A stretch of 64,000 nucleotides of DNA, taken from positions 177,316-241,315 of the forward strand of contig LUCM01008745.1 of the NCBI GenBank assembly GCA_008360955.1, in the 5' to 3' direction. Shown one piece after another: positions 26,265-38,700 of the stretch; position 1 is the stretch's first letter; each line of letters opens with the position of its first letter. Below the pieces are notes generated by a model that was not told where the DNA came from, ran no database searches, and saw nothing but the letters and a program-made list of their open reading frames with translations. Source of the DNA: Fasciolopsis buskii (lineage: Eukaryota > Platyhelminthes > Trematoda > Plagiorchiida > Fasciolidae). Both the position numbers and the translations under genes were made by a program.

Positions 26265-29200
26265 GACCACCCTAGTGATCCTCTCATTATTCTGACTCAA
26301 TCTTTTTCTATTTCGGTCAGAAATCAAGAATTAATGGTACCCTGTAAAAACACAATTGACCTTGTAGCTTTCTGTATTCGTCCTTGTTGTACCTACCTTC
26401 CTGCCCTAGGCTTCTCGAGTCTGTGATAAAAATTTCCATTTTATTGCAAAATTTCTAAATCCAATTTTTGGGTTCGAAAGCAGTCGCACATTACGAACGA
26501 GTTTATCAGGAAAAAATTCACCGACTGACTGTCTTCTGACGCTTGTCCTAGTATTCAACCCATATTCTTCTAAGCTGATTGCTACCCTCCCATTGGATCA
26601 ACGAGCGGGATTTTGTTTAGTCTCGTACGTCTGTACACAAGAACAACCTGATATCTTACCTCGCCAATCTTTTGGTAGAAAATAACGAGATAGTTGCCAT
26701 CAATAACAGTCAACTTCGTCGATTGCTCCTCTGACATTATTAAACACAATGACGTTTTCCATTGCATGATTACTTGCAAAAATTATAAACCAACTCACAG
26801 CGTGTCATTTTCTTGGTGCATGAAAGCATAGAATGACTTGAATCAATCTTCCATATCGTGAGCAATATCGTGCGTACATTCTTAGGGTTCCATCTTATGC
26901 TCTAGTATAATCCCTAACCAAACCTGGTCCCGGTATGGCATTATACGTTTCACGTTATTACAACAATTACGTTGGTTTGTTGTTTGCCGAAGAGATGGAA
27001 GCAACCGACAAAGATAATGTGAGTTGTCTAATTATGAGTATCACGAAATGGATCTCGATTGATCGCACCATTTTCTCCTCGACAGATTATTAGACCGTGT
27101 AAAATGATGTTTCCGGGACTAAAGCTCGATAATGAATTCAGTAAATAAAACGTAGTCCACGGTAGTCATGACGAGAAGAAGGAAGCAAGCAATATCTTTT
27201 GATGTTATTAGTTTTATCTTCCAAGTTTCTGCAAGTTACAATTGGGAATTTCATGTAATCCAAAATTAGGCTAGTGATAATACTCGACAGATTGAAGACC
27301 AAGTTGAACTTCTGAACGTAATTCAATAGGATTTGGGCATTCACGTTTGACACTAGTCGGCTTGATTGTAATTTAAGGCAAACGGTTCGCAAGTGCACCT
27401 AATTTTAAACAGTTGAAACTTTAGGCAAGCTTTATTCCGTTTCTTTTCTATCAGCGAAATAAGCCTTTTCACCTCCGGTACCCACTACGCAAACGTATGC
27501 TATCGAAGATGAAACAAGCATGGCCCTAGTCTCAACGAAAGTGCTTTATTTACTCCTTCAGAATGCTACTGTTCTTGAGATGAGTTTTAACTAGGTCATC
27601 GATTATCAATAAGTACCACTTTCGTCAATTGTTTGCTAATGTTAAATTGACGTTTGATCAGGGCAAAATTCACTTGTTAGCACATGTTCGGTATCAGTGA
27701 GAAGTCCACGGACGAACATGTCCGACCGTGGAGCCACTACCTGGTAATCTGCTGTCTGTGGAGTCCACTCTTTGGATTAATCACCAACAGAAGCTGTTTT
27801 TCACAGTTACCCTTTGTTCGATGCATCCGAAGGGAGCGGTAAGTGTTTGCTGAAAGGTATGCATAAATATCGTGACTGTTTTTCGTCCACAGTTTCCCGT
27901 GACTTGGACAAAACTGATTCATGAAATTTAAAAAAAATCGGCTGAAAAATGAACAGCTGTACTTGACTTTTAATGAAATTCGCCTTGAAAAAGGCTGCTA
28001 AAGGAGACGAAAATGTTGTCCACTTATATTGCTTACCAAAATTACTGTCGCGGTCTTTTGAAAAATGCACATACTAGGAGAAATCATATGCCGCACCACT
28101 CTGAACCTAATTCAGTTTAGATTCAGGATTTTGCTTGACTTTCAGTCATGTGGTGCACTCAGGTGACATCAGATTCCTGTGTTAGGTCGGGAATCGTTTT
28201 GTAGACATGCCCAGGCTTGTCCACACCCACACACGCGCACACATGTGCACACACACACACACGTTGGGAGAGTAAATCGGCACACGCGTACACGAGCCAC
28301 GATAGGCAAAAAAACGATAGGTCACCGAATAACTAATGTGATTTTGCACTACACTTTTGAATCGCTAAACCTGTGCGTGGTCTTTGAGTGTGCGTGAGAA
28401 TTCTTATCCCACCCTATTTTATCTCCTAGTCGGTCAATCAAAGGTGATCATCAGAAACAGTAGAAACCGGCCCAGGTTTCTGACTAGTATTTAAAGAGGA
28501 ATTGGGCATACATATGAGAATCAAATTTCCCCGGTACTGCACGACCGATTTCCCGATTTTTTTTCCAAAACTCAGTCATTCGGCATTGATGTAAAATTAT
28601 ACTAAAGATTCAGATTCAGGATTATTTGTCACCGATATCGAAAGTGTCACTGACTCGTAGATGCAAGCTTTTGATGAATTGATGCTTGTTGTTAGGTAGG
28701 CTAATTTTCCATGCATAATCTCATAGATTCAATGAGATTTCAGTGTTCAAATCAACTGCGAAATTTACACCGACAGGAATGGTTATATCAGACAGTATCT
28801 ATCCACCAACCATACAGAATGACCAAGACCATTTTCCTACCTCTCATTGAGCTACGTATACTTCTTATGATAAAATAACGCAGTTAGTGATTGAAAAGTT
28901 GTTGCAAAACTAGACTGAGATGCATTGCTGGTTATCAGAGGATACCGAATTAAGAATGAGTAGCTGAGTTTCTTAGGGGCTGAAAATGGATACAACATAG
29001 ATGCAGCATGAGCGTAGCATTTTAGTAGATTATCATTTACAAAATGTGTTTACATGAATTTCTTATAATTTTATGTGCAATTTTCTTGCATGCGGCCGGG
29101 TATAAATCGAGCAACTTGTCCAATAAATAATTCAATGGCACGAGAAATGTGCTCTGGGCGAGTGACGGTTCCCAAGGAATTAGATCGAATAAAACAAAGG

Positions 29201-30300
29201 TGAAGAGTTGAACAGCAGAGAGAATACATGGACAGATGAAAAAGTTGAGGAATAACGTTCGATTAATATTTAGGCATGATATTCTTCCTATCTGATTTGA
29301 TAACCCTTTAAGTTCCTCTCAATGTGGTTATGAAGATGAAATGATCAACCCATTTCTTTTTGGACCGTGGTTTGTCCACTGATGTATGTTTGTAATTGAT
29401 ACGCTTATAGAATGAAACCTTTAGCTTCCTAAGACCGACTGGAGAAATTACCACCGTGACCTGGAATGATTTGTTGTCTATCCAATCAGAAGACGTCAAC
29501 TGTACAAACACTTGGAGTACTGATATATTGTCAGTTCATCTTAATGGAATTGCACTGATCGACATTCCGAAAACATGCATCGAATCCCATAGACCATTGT
29601 TCTTCTAATGTTCCTTCTCAGTAGTGTTAGTCTACTGCTAACGAATCTTCAAGTACTGGGCCGACAGAGAAAGTTATCCTTAGAGGCTTGTACCTTCCCC
29701 TTCTGTCTTCTGAGATAACCAATAGTTTCCGCATGAAATAAATGTGCAAACCATCGGCAAGATTTCTTTCGTTCGTCACCAAAACACTAACTCTAAAGGC
29801 CGTCTGCCGGCTGAACATTTTTAAGTCTTTTTTAACAATTTCATGACATCTGACCCAATTGTGTGATGTGCGGGAACCGAAACATTTTCACTGTCCTCTG
29901 TCTACGAGTTTATGGCCAAAAGACAAATATTCGATTTAAAGTCAGCGACTTCATGTATTCTACGAGGCAATCCGAGAGCCCTTGAAAAAGAATTGAATCT
30001 ACCTTAATCTGATATGGTCTCGGCCAAAAAGCACGAAATTCCGATGATCTGGTGCTCCTGTTGAATTTATCCAATTGTATTTTATTCCGCCAGAATGTTT
30101 TTTTTTCAGAAAGCTTCTCCTATACAAAAATACACTGAAGAAAAGCAGTAGTAGTTTGGCCGTTTGAAATTGTATCTCACAAATCCTCTTGGTTCCGTTA
30201 TCCGCTGACTGGGCGCACTATAATTCTGGCATTGTTACTTAGTTGTTTCCCAGCAAGATTTCTGGTTCCATTATGGTCTTGTTTGCCGCTACGATCGGTC
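26263..30300. other. No supported gene; candidate antisense exons only
   Basis: No recognisable gene or mobile element. Two minus-strand open segments with good splice-site context are treated as findings: 26,660-26,730 and 27,811-27,913. An impure CA tract sits at 28,221-28,262. Minus-strand open stretches at 29.3-29.5 and 29.6-29.8 kb match no family I know. Confidence 0.45.
28221..28262. repeat. (CA)n microsatellite, impure
   Basis: A CA-rich run with CACACC, CGCG and TGTG interruptions, ending in a pure stretch of about 7 CA units. Confidence 0.9.
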
Positions 30301-32013
30301 GGAATTATTGTTGCTTAAAAACCGTATTGTTTCTCAACATGGACTGGGATCACGCTTCGTTGTACTTCAAAGATCTCATCCATGTAAAAGAGGCATTCGT
30401 GCCGGCTGGCAGGCAGCTCTTAAATGCACCCTTCCCGCCAGGATATCCATTCCGGCATTGTTGAATACCAACATACGCTTTGTTCACGAAAATGTCGGAT
30501 CTGTCCCTTGCACTTCAATCGCCGATCCATGTTCACACTAGTAGCATCTGCAAAAAAAGAAACTTCGCTAAACCCGGATATCGCTAATTCACTCGTATCG
30601 ATAAACCGCTTAAGACTCCATCGGCAGGACAGAGTTTTGTACAAGAAGAATTCTGGAGGCGGTGTGGCAATATACATAAACTTCTTCTGGTCTGGCAATT
30701 CCGAAGTTATTTATATGTACTCGCTAAACGGAAATGACTGTCTTGTGACAGTGTCATCCGAGATTTTCTCACCATACCGGCACTATCATAAGGAAAGTAT
30801 ACATTGCCCCCTTTAGCCTGTAACAAAATACCGCATCTTTCTTCGACTCTTTTCTGTTATTTAGTGTTCATCTTCTTGAGGATCATCTGCATATAATTTT
30901 AGGTGATTTCACCCATGCATCTAACCTAACATTGACTGATCTCTATGTTTCTCCCAACAGAGGCAGCACCATTTTAGATAGAGTTATTACCAACCACCCC
31001 GATTTATATTCCCTGAAACTGCGTGCTCCTAGTTGAAATAGCGATTGTTGTTCGTTCTGTTAAGGCCCAAGATATACTCTAGGTCAGCTTTCCACTTCAT
31101 ACGACAAACAACTCAAATCCGAGATCGCCTCCGTAACTTTTCACACGACAATCTTATTCGTCTTCAAGTCTGTTTGACTCGCATCTACCTGTTTCTATTT
31201 TGAACCTCTGCTCAATGACAACATTAAACTTTTCACAGAGACGGCTGTCCCTTAGAAACACTATTCGTCTCAAATGGCCATATCTCCACCCGGAAACTGA
31301 AATCTCTCAGATGATGCAAGGAGCACTTCTAGAAATCTCGTAATAACTCAGGCGTGCGGTACATTTCCAACGCATTGACATGAAGTTCGCCAGCCAAGTC
31401 ATGAGTGGTAACAGCAATCGAGTCCTATGGCAAAGTATTCGAATGTTGTGTGGGAAGAAGGACCATGCGAAAATTTTTGCGGATGTCGACAGTATCAATC
31501 GTGCTTTCATCCATCCTCCCACTTTACCCCGGTCATATTTGGCCAGGGTGATGACATCACAGTCACGTGTTTGTCTGGAGATGATGTGTTTGATATTCTG
31601 CGCACCACCAAAATTACCACAGGGGTTGGTCCTAACAGTCTGCATTCGACCCTTTTAAAGCATGGTGCCTTGGTTCTGACCGATGTATTTACTTCTCTGA
31701 CTAACTCATCATGAAGCTTGTCTTCCATCCCTGACTGTTGGAGACCCGTCACTATTATTCCCATCCCAAAATCTACCAGTTCTACTATTTTTGCAAAACG
31801 TTTTGCCCCATCTCTTAACATCTTCTGGTCGTAAACTGACGGAGTGTGCTTTACTTAAGTGCCTGCGTTCTCCTATGTATCCTCCTGACGACCCTTTTCA
31901 GTTTACCTATAAATCTAACAGGTCCACTTTGGACGCTGTCGCCTCCCTCATTCACCACATTTGTAAGTCCTGAAATGCATCACTGAAATCTGTACATCTT
32001 TCTAGACTATTCC

Positions 32014-32448
32014 GTGGCATTTGATTTTGTCCTGCGTTCTCTTCTACCTCACAAACTAGAAAGATTTGTTTGTCCTAGGCTGTCTGATTACTTTACAGAC
32101 CGAACCCCGTGCACACGAATGGACGGTAAAACGTCAGTTGTGCTACAGGGTGCTGTTTTTTCACCACTTCTCTTCTCTACTTACATTACCGATTTATCTA
32201 CTAGCTCCCCTTGTTATCTGTTTAAGTATGCTGTTGATGTTGCCCTCTCTCAAGCCGTTTCGAACAACGATGATTTTCGAAGCTTTTCCAACAACCTATC
32301 TTCTGTTTACGATTTCACTGCACGAGCTGGTTTAAATCTCAATACATCTAAATGTTTCGAATGTCTGTTCTCTCTCTCTCACGGTCAGCCTACCCATCCG
32401 AAATGTCTTCCATCAACTCACAAACACGTACCAGGGTTGATTCTGTGA
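32014..32448 (+). pseudogene. Reverse transcriptase domain fragment of LINE copy A
   Basis: This is the longest intact piece of the copy A polymerase, about 144 codons. It covers the end of motif A (AFD), the motif B region (LQGAVFSPLLF), motif C and the following LNLNTSKC segment, which is typical of non-LTR retrotransposon RTs. In motif C the usual second-position pattern [FY]-A-D-D reads Y-A-V-D: the first catalytic aspartate is valine (codon at 32,233-32,235). The reading then shifts by one frame into the VKYLGVTIDENLKW segment at 32,445-32,630 and again at about 32,640. It is a fossil with no expected activity. Confidence 0.85.
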
Positions 32449-33014
32449 AATATCTAGGAGTTACTATTGATGAAAATCTGAAGTGGATTACTCACATTTC
32501 TACCTGTGCAAAGAGTCTCCGACGGTTGTCATTTCAAATCAGGAAGCTTCGGCACTACAAGGTGAAACAAAGCACCATCTCCCGACTTGTATACCAATGT
32601 GTCTTTCCAATTTTTTTTACTGTTCTCCACTTATAGATTCAGGTTTACTTGAAAGAAGACTTTAAAATCGTTGGCCAGGTGTTATCAATTATTAGCCGTG
32701 TGTCCCTCGTACCACCAACTGAATTGCCTCTAAATCTATGTCAGCAACATTTATCTGCATGTGAAAAATTTGCTCACAAAATTCATTCTGGTCCCACGCA
32801 ACCTCCGCACAACGGTCTTTCAAAGTCCCACTTTCATAGTTCTTCACGATCCACTTTTCATTCCATACCCTCTAGAATCAATAATTATAAGAATTCCACT
32901 GTCCCATATTTAGCACGCATTTTGACAAACCGTGACCTTGTTTCAGCCAACTTCTTGAGTACCCTATCATTATGTTCTCAGGTGAATTTTCATCTCATTT
33001 TTGCAAGTTTGTGA
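32352..33014 (+). pseudogene. LINE copy A C-terminal fragments
   Basis: Two consecutive pieces in different frames. The first (to about 32,636) carries SVKYLGVTIDENLKW and a helical stretch with SLRRLSFQIRKLR. The second (32,649-33,014) carries HLSACEKFAHKIHS and NSTVPYLARILTNRDL and ends in a stop at about 33,012. Both have counterparts in copy B (about 34,810-35,310), so this is the conserved C-terminus of the element's polyprotein downstream of the RT. A frameshift near 32,640 separates the pieces. Confidence 0.8.
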
Positions 33015-33115
33015 GTGAAGCTTTTCTTATTTTTTCCCCATTTTTTGACTGAATTGCGACATGTACACAAAAGCCTATACAGTACAATACAAATATGCCC
33101 AACAAGTCGGAGAAG

Positions 33116-33300
33116 GGAAGTGAGTGAAAATTTCACAATCTTAAATTCGTAAACGAAAACATGTTTCTTGTATTTTATTTAGCCGCCTGTCATTTACATC
33201 TACCCCCCCCCCCCACTGCCGCACGCCTTTTGACCACATTTCCATACCGGTTGCCGTCCCCTCATCAATTCCATAAAAATTGTTTTCCCATTTTGAGCAC
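33116..33300. other. Junction between the two LINE copies
   Basis: About 190 bases between the 3' end of copy A and the first recognised segment of copy B. It holds AT-rich sequence and a run of 12 C at about 33,205-33,216. It could contain the untranslated 5' end of copy B. I see no clear target-site duplication. Confidence 0.5.
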
Positions 33301-35480
33301 TGTTTGTGCCGGTTGGCAGGCTGTTCTTAAATGCACCCCGCCAGCCAAAGTGCCTTTTCCATTTGTACTGGGTGACAACATGCGCTCTCTGTTCAAAAAA
33401 TGACGGCATATATCTCTCACTCCTTGCTCTCAGATACATGTTCCTACTAGTGTGATTTATATTCAGCAATCGTGGCTGAAATCAGATGTTGCGGATGTCC
33501 TAATATCCTCCCAAGGCTTTGATGTATATTGGTTGGACAGACACTACTGTGCTGAAAAGCGAATGTATTGTGATCATACAAAAATTCCTCTTAGTCAACC
33601 AAGTCTGAGCCAGTTTATTCATACTCATTTTCTGATATTGACTGTCTGGCTACTCAATGTCATCCTAAGTATTCTCGACATAGAAGCACATTTATAACGA
33701 ACCTGTACGTAGCTCCTTTCTGCACACAAATTGAAAATGCGCGTTTTTTCAATTCTTTCCTGCCTTTTTTGGTCCCATTGTTGGATGATAACCCAAACAT
33801 CATCTTGGGTGACTTTAATCACGTTTTGACATTTTCCCTTATCTTGTTTGGTTTGCCTGGTCTATCAAATGTCCCAGTCAGAATCAACTCCACCCTAGAT
33901 GGAATTATTGCCAATCAGCCCGAGTTATTTCGTCTTAAACTGCGTGCTCCAATTTCATCCAGTTATTTTTAAGACTCAGTTTATTCCCGGACAGCTTTTA
34001 AACCATTCAAGCACTTTAATCAAATCAAAATAGGACTAGGGAAATTTTCTCGGAAAGCCATTCTTCTTCATATATCCCTTTTTCATGCAAGTTTGTGGTT
34101 TTATTTCCCGTTTCGAACTAGTAATGTCAAAGTTTTTGTAGATGTGCTCACTTTAATTTTTTGATACTTGTTGACCCTAGAAACAATTTTTCCGTAATGG
34201 CTGCATTGCTTTATCTACAATGAAGACCTTAAGGAGACGAAAGGAACACTTTAAAAAATTCCTGGATTCCGAAAACGACAGATTCACTTCATCCTTAATA
34301 GCCTGGTAGTATGCAAGCCAACTACTGACCAGTTGTGACATCAGAGGTCTTTGGCGAGGATTTTGGCTCGTGTGTAGAAAGAAAACGAAACCAATAAGTC
34401 ACAATGTAGATGCAGAAAGCATCAACGGAGGACTTGCTAATCCACAGAATGACACTGGAGTTTCATGGTTTCCGGAAGAAAGTACTGTTGAAACACTCTT
34501 TTCTAAGGAAGAAGTATTCAAATCCTTCGTTCGAGGAAAGCGACCACAGGCATGGTGTCGTCATTTCTAAAGTACGGTTCGGCTTCACTCAATGACACAT
34601 TTACTTCCCTTCTTAATACCTCCCTATACATCTGGAACTGAAGATTTCCTGAACTATTGCAACACTTTATCTCTCATTTATGATTTTTCTTCTCGCTCTG
34701 GCTTAAATTTTGATGTATTAAACTGTATCGAGTGTTTGTTTACTTTTCTCGGTCTCCTTACCCGACTGACCATCTTTCATTAACACAAAACAATTGACTA
34801 AGGTTGATTCCGTCAAGTATTAGGGAATCACTATTGATAAAAGCTTAACAAAATTCTCTTACGTCTCCCGTTGTGTAAAAATTCTTAGAAGACTATCATT
34901 TTGCGTAGAGAACTTCGGAATTTCCAGGTTAAGCAAGACACTATCTCCTTATTTGTTTACCGGTGTACTTTTATCTCTCTCCTCTCTCGTTCCTCTGTCT
35001 CTTTTGCTGGTCTATTAAAAAAAGACTTCAGAACCCTTCGTCGTGGTTTATCAATTAATTGTGATGTATCTCATATAACACTGAAAGAACTCTGCACCAA
35101 ACCGTGTGACATGCATCTATCTGCTTGCGAAATATGTGCACATCAAATTCTTCCGGACACGTCCCCTCACTTACATAATGACTTTTCTAAATGCCTTTCT
35201 CATAACGGAAGAAATCCTACCTTCCGCTCCATATAGCCCTAGCATGGTGATCTATAGAAACTCAACTGTTCTCTATCTAGCCCGAATTCTTACCATTCGA
35301 GAATAGATCATGAGTGATTTTCTACTCTACCTATCGTAAAATTCAAATGTCTATTATTCATTACGCTTTCTTTTTCTAACTGTGCATTCTGATGAGATCG
35401 GGAACGCAACCTTTTTTATTGAAACGCGCAAACCCATGCACGCAAAAGTTCAATAGAATGTAACACAATACAAAAATTCC
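33301..35480 (+). mobile_element. Degenerate LINE, copy B, lacking RT core
   Basis: A second copy related to copy A, in the same orientation. It opens with AGWQAVLKCT (about 33,307), then endonuclease pieces: an IQQSWLKSDV segment (33,455), NIILGDFNH (33,795-33,821) and LKLRAP (about 33,935). A pre-RT part follows (DAESINGGLANP, 34,400; EEVFKSFVRGK, about 34,510). At about 34,570-34,640 the sequence jumps to a segment equivalent to copy A around 32,262, so roughly 0.6 kb holding RT motifs A, B and C is missing. The thumb segment (34,812) has a stop in place of leucine. The C-terminal part (HLSACEICAHQI; NSTVLYLARILTIRE) runs to about 35,306. A 3' tail similar to copy A ends near 35,480. Confidence 0.85.
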
Positions 35481-35537
35481 ATGTGATTCCTTTAACCCGT
35501 TCTTAATTGCCATCTCCGACCAAGAACAATGATTTGC

Positions 35538-35582
35538 CTAGATATATATATATACATATATATGTACATAAATATATATATC
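35538..35582. repeat. TA-rich microsatellite
   Basis: Alternating TA with TACA and TGTA interruptions, just downstream of LINE copy B. Confidence 0.85.
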
Positions 35583-35630
35583 TCACCAGAACCGAATCTG
35601 TAGCATCAGGAGTGTGCAATTTTGTTCATG

Positions 35631-35708
35631 CATCTAAATACTACTTGCTGTTTCTATATATACATATATATATATATATATATAGAAACTGCAAGTAGTA
35701 TTTAGATG
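35631..35708. repeat. 78 bp near-perfect palindrome with TA-rich centre
   Basis: The left arm begins CATCTAAATACTACTTGC and continues through TGTTTCTATATA; the right arm is its reverse complement with one mismatch within about 30 bases. The centre is a (TA)n run, so the transcript of either strand would fold into a long hairpin. More TA sequence follows to about 35,722. It could be a small fold-back element or a hairpin RNA source; neither is shown. Confidence 0.85.
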
Positions 35709-35722
35709 TATATATATACATA

Positions 35723-38700
35723 TGCCTGTGTGCCGCAGTCACTCATGTCTGCTTTGTGAAGAACAATATTACTTTACTCGATTGACTATCCTTCAGAATT
35801 CACCTTTCTCGCACGAATCTCAGGTCATTCGGTCGAAATTAAATTCAGGAAGCACTAGACTCGAGTTTCGCCTTTTTTGGAGCTGGTTTGGAACCCTGAT
35901 CTTTCATCTAGAAGGGAGGCCATTTTTAGCTGATGCGAGTGGTGAAAATCTGTAGTCATATATTTCACTTTGTAAGAACAATGCATCATTCGATCAAGAA
36001 GTCAGCTCCACTATTCGACCCTTGTGAGCAAACGGTAGTGGTCTTGTAAAGTGTGAGTGACGAATAGATGATATACCTTATAGACCGGTGATGATCAGGT
36101 GATTTAAACATCTGTCGGCCAAAAAGGTTTGAGGTTCGACTATTTGAGCCATCAGTCACTCGATGGATTATCAGACTTGACCCAGTTTGATTCTACTTCT
36201 CTCCAAATTTTAGCACCACCATTACCGAATTTCTAGACCATATGTTGGTGCCTAGTGGCTGTGAGGCTTGTTCCTGCCCCCAAACTCATGTCCGAAACAT
36301 GTGACGAAAGAAAATGAAGTTCAAATCAAATGAACAATAGCCGGCCTGGTTGGAATAAATACTAAAACGTCCAACCCGTGATCGTTCATCAGGATGCTGG
36401 CTTCAGTTGGTACACAAGGAATAATGTTTGTATCGATCACAGTCATGTCTCCCGTGGACACAAATTCGCTCTGGATAAGAAATGAAACTTATAGCAGCTG
36501 CAACGGTACAGATTCGCTCCTACATATGCGGTATGGCAACTATAAATTTTGATTTAGAGAAATTTTATATGTTTTGCATTCCAGTACCAAAGTCGATTTC
36601 TTAAGGCGAATGGCGAATCTGATTGTTAAAGTTTATACCCAAGTAGATTTTTAATGTTATGGAATATATTTTTGACCGGATATGAAATGGTGATCTTCCA
36701 TAGTGTACCTCTAATCTATCGTGGACACGGCTCTCAGACGCCAGTTGCGTAAATGAATATTCGGTGTTGTTCGAGCCCCTATATTCCGGTGGTGCAAAGC
36801 AACTAGCTTGTGTTTACTCACTGCATTAGTCTCGTCAATGAAGTTCCAAGGGAAGCGAACAGCGCAAATGAACAAAGTTCAATAGGAATTGAGAATTGAT
36901 TTGTATTTATTTATTACGAGTTGGACTTTCCATTCCGTACAACTTCTGACTCTTTTGTACCAGGTTAATTTATAATCACTGATAGTTCAACTTCAACAAT
37001 CCAAGTGCAGCTTGCTTGGAAATAGTCAGGTAGTTGATTAGTAGTCATTGTAATTTGATCATCGGAGGAATAAAGTGCTCGTAAACTGTTTGACAACAAC
37101 CGACGGACCTGGTTTGTCGCTTGGATTCCTGTGACGCATCCCAAGTCCACACGGAACCAGACTCTGTGGCTATTTGGGTTCCATCGTCAACTACAAAAGT
37201 ATTCGGAATGGTTAACCACGGCAAAATATTAGTAAAAACTTTGGATATGAACTTGTTCTATGGGACAGTGAAGTACGGTCACATTTTCCTCAATGTACGA
37301 AGTGAATTTTGAGAAATAAAGTCGGTGGTCAAAATTACATTGAAAAAATGAAGCATATCTTACGGAAACAATTCAAACTACCATCGCTTCCGTTGCCAGG
37401 GTGATAGTAAGTTCAGATTTTGTAACGATTCAGGGTTTAAGGCTAAGCCACTGACCTAGTCCACATTCAGTGTAGGCATTTATAAACTTCGGACTTGAGA
37501 ATGACAAGCAGAATTCAACTTTTATCAGTACTTTAGATTTGATTTGCAGTAGTAAGAAAGAAAGAGCGTACATATTTGGGTTTTAGATAGTGATGGACCG
37601 ATATCTGCAAGCAAAATATTGTTCAGCCGTCAAATCTTGACTGATGCATGGCTTTTATTCCAGTTCAAAACAAACCTGCAGTGCATATGGGTCAGGGTTT
37701 ATATTTTGCTCATGAATGTTCCTTATTAGGTAGACAGAGCGCAGCATATCCAACAAGTATGAAATTGGGGCTTTGATTTGGTTGCCAAATAGCGCTTTGC
37801 TACATCTACGACGAACCAAATGGAAGACCTCAGATGATTCAGTTACGTTTGGCCATGTGCAGCGAGCAATAAGACTATACATCCTGAAAATTACTTGTCA
37901 CAGTTAAACCCCATAGCGATAAACAGGCATAGCGAAACCACGAACGTTTCAATCGAGCTTTTTAGACTATTGTCTTAGAACGCAAAAGGTGTCTGCTCGT
38001 TTTGTTTCAGATATGGGCAACTGATTCTATCCCTCGACTGCTATCGCCCCTTCCCATTAGCTCTAGCAAGAAAGGGCAAGTCGAGCAGGAAGAAGCATTC
38101 GTTTGTCAATCAAAATCGAATCGTTCATATTCGTGTTCTATGGTCAACAGTCACTGACTGATTCTTCTTCTTGCTGACTTGACTCCTCGTTATCCAATGA
38201 TTTTCTCATGTGATATTTTCGCTGAGGTTACAGGCTGGGCATAATCGATTCTTTGTCCCTGAGCGAGTGTTGATCTTTGACGGAGGTAATGGCTAAGTGG
38301 AATCCAAACATAAAACGGTAGCAATCATGTAATTTCTTAATACCGGGTCTTCCGTACATTGGGGACTACTTTCATTGTGGTGCAGTTTGTCCTACTGGCT
38401 GTTGCAGAACAGGCTTGTCACATAGATGTCAACTAGTGGCCATTAGGCCTCAGTATCATCGACCATGTGCAACATAGCCCTAAAAATACCCAAACGTTTA
38501 TCGACATTGTGAGTGCGTTGTTTGATCTGTTTACGTTAATCATGGCCCTGACACTTCTTGACCGGGCTCCATGATCATCGGATCGGTTAGTTTGCGTCCG
38601 AACCATTTTGTAGAAGAACACAAATCAAAATAATATTCTCACCAGACGGACCACGATTAACCCCGAACTACTGGAGTACCAGACGCAAAACAGTTTTCGG

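Larger units (their letters stand above)
30310..33115 (+). mobile_element. Degenerate non-LTR retrotransposon (LINE), copy A
   Basis: A broken LINE in the plus orientation. In order: a conserved segment shared with copy B (AGWQA then LKCT, about 30,400); endonuclease-like motifs GGGVAIYI (30,654-30,678), ILGDF (about 30,893) and a LKLRAP segment near 31,014; a pre-RT linker in shifting frames at 31.2-31.7 kb; reverse transcriptase motifs (LDYSVAFD near 32,002, LQGAVFSPLLF near 32,143, KYAVDVAL near 32,224); a VKYLGVTIDENLKW thumb segment (32,445); and a C-terminal region to about 33,013. Motif content and order match Jockey/CR1-superfamily LINEs with an APE-type endonuclease and RT. Frames change repeatedly and stops interrupt it, so it cannot encode a working protein. 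The 3' non-coding part ends near 33,100. The 5' boundary is uncertain. Confidence 0.88.

Noticed and set aside
26049..26426. 125-codon plus-strand frame with a polyisoleucine run
   Set aside because: The run is the AAT microsatellite read in frame, and the flanks match no protein.
36070..36165. Possible tRNA-like repeat (GAGGTTCGACTAT)
   Set aside because: The B box is poor and no A box or shared SINE body is visible.
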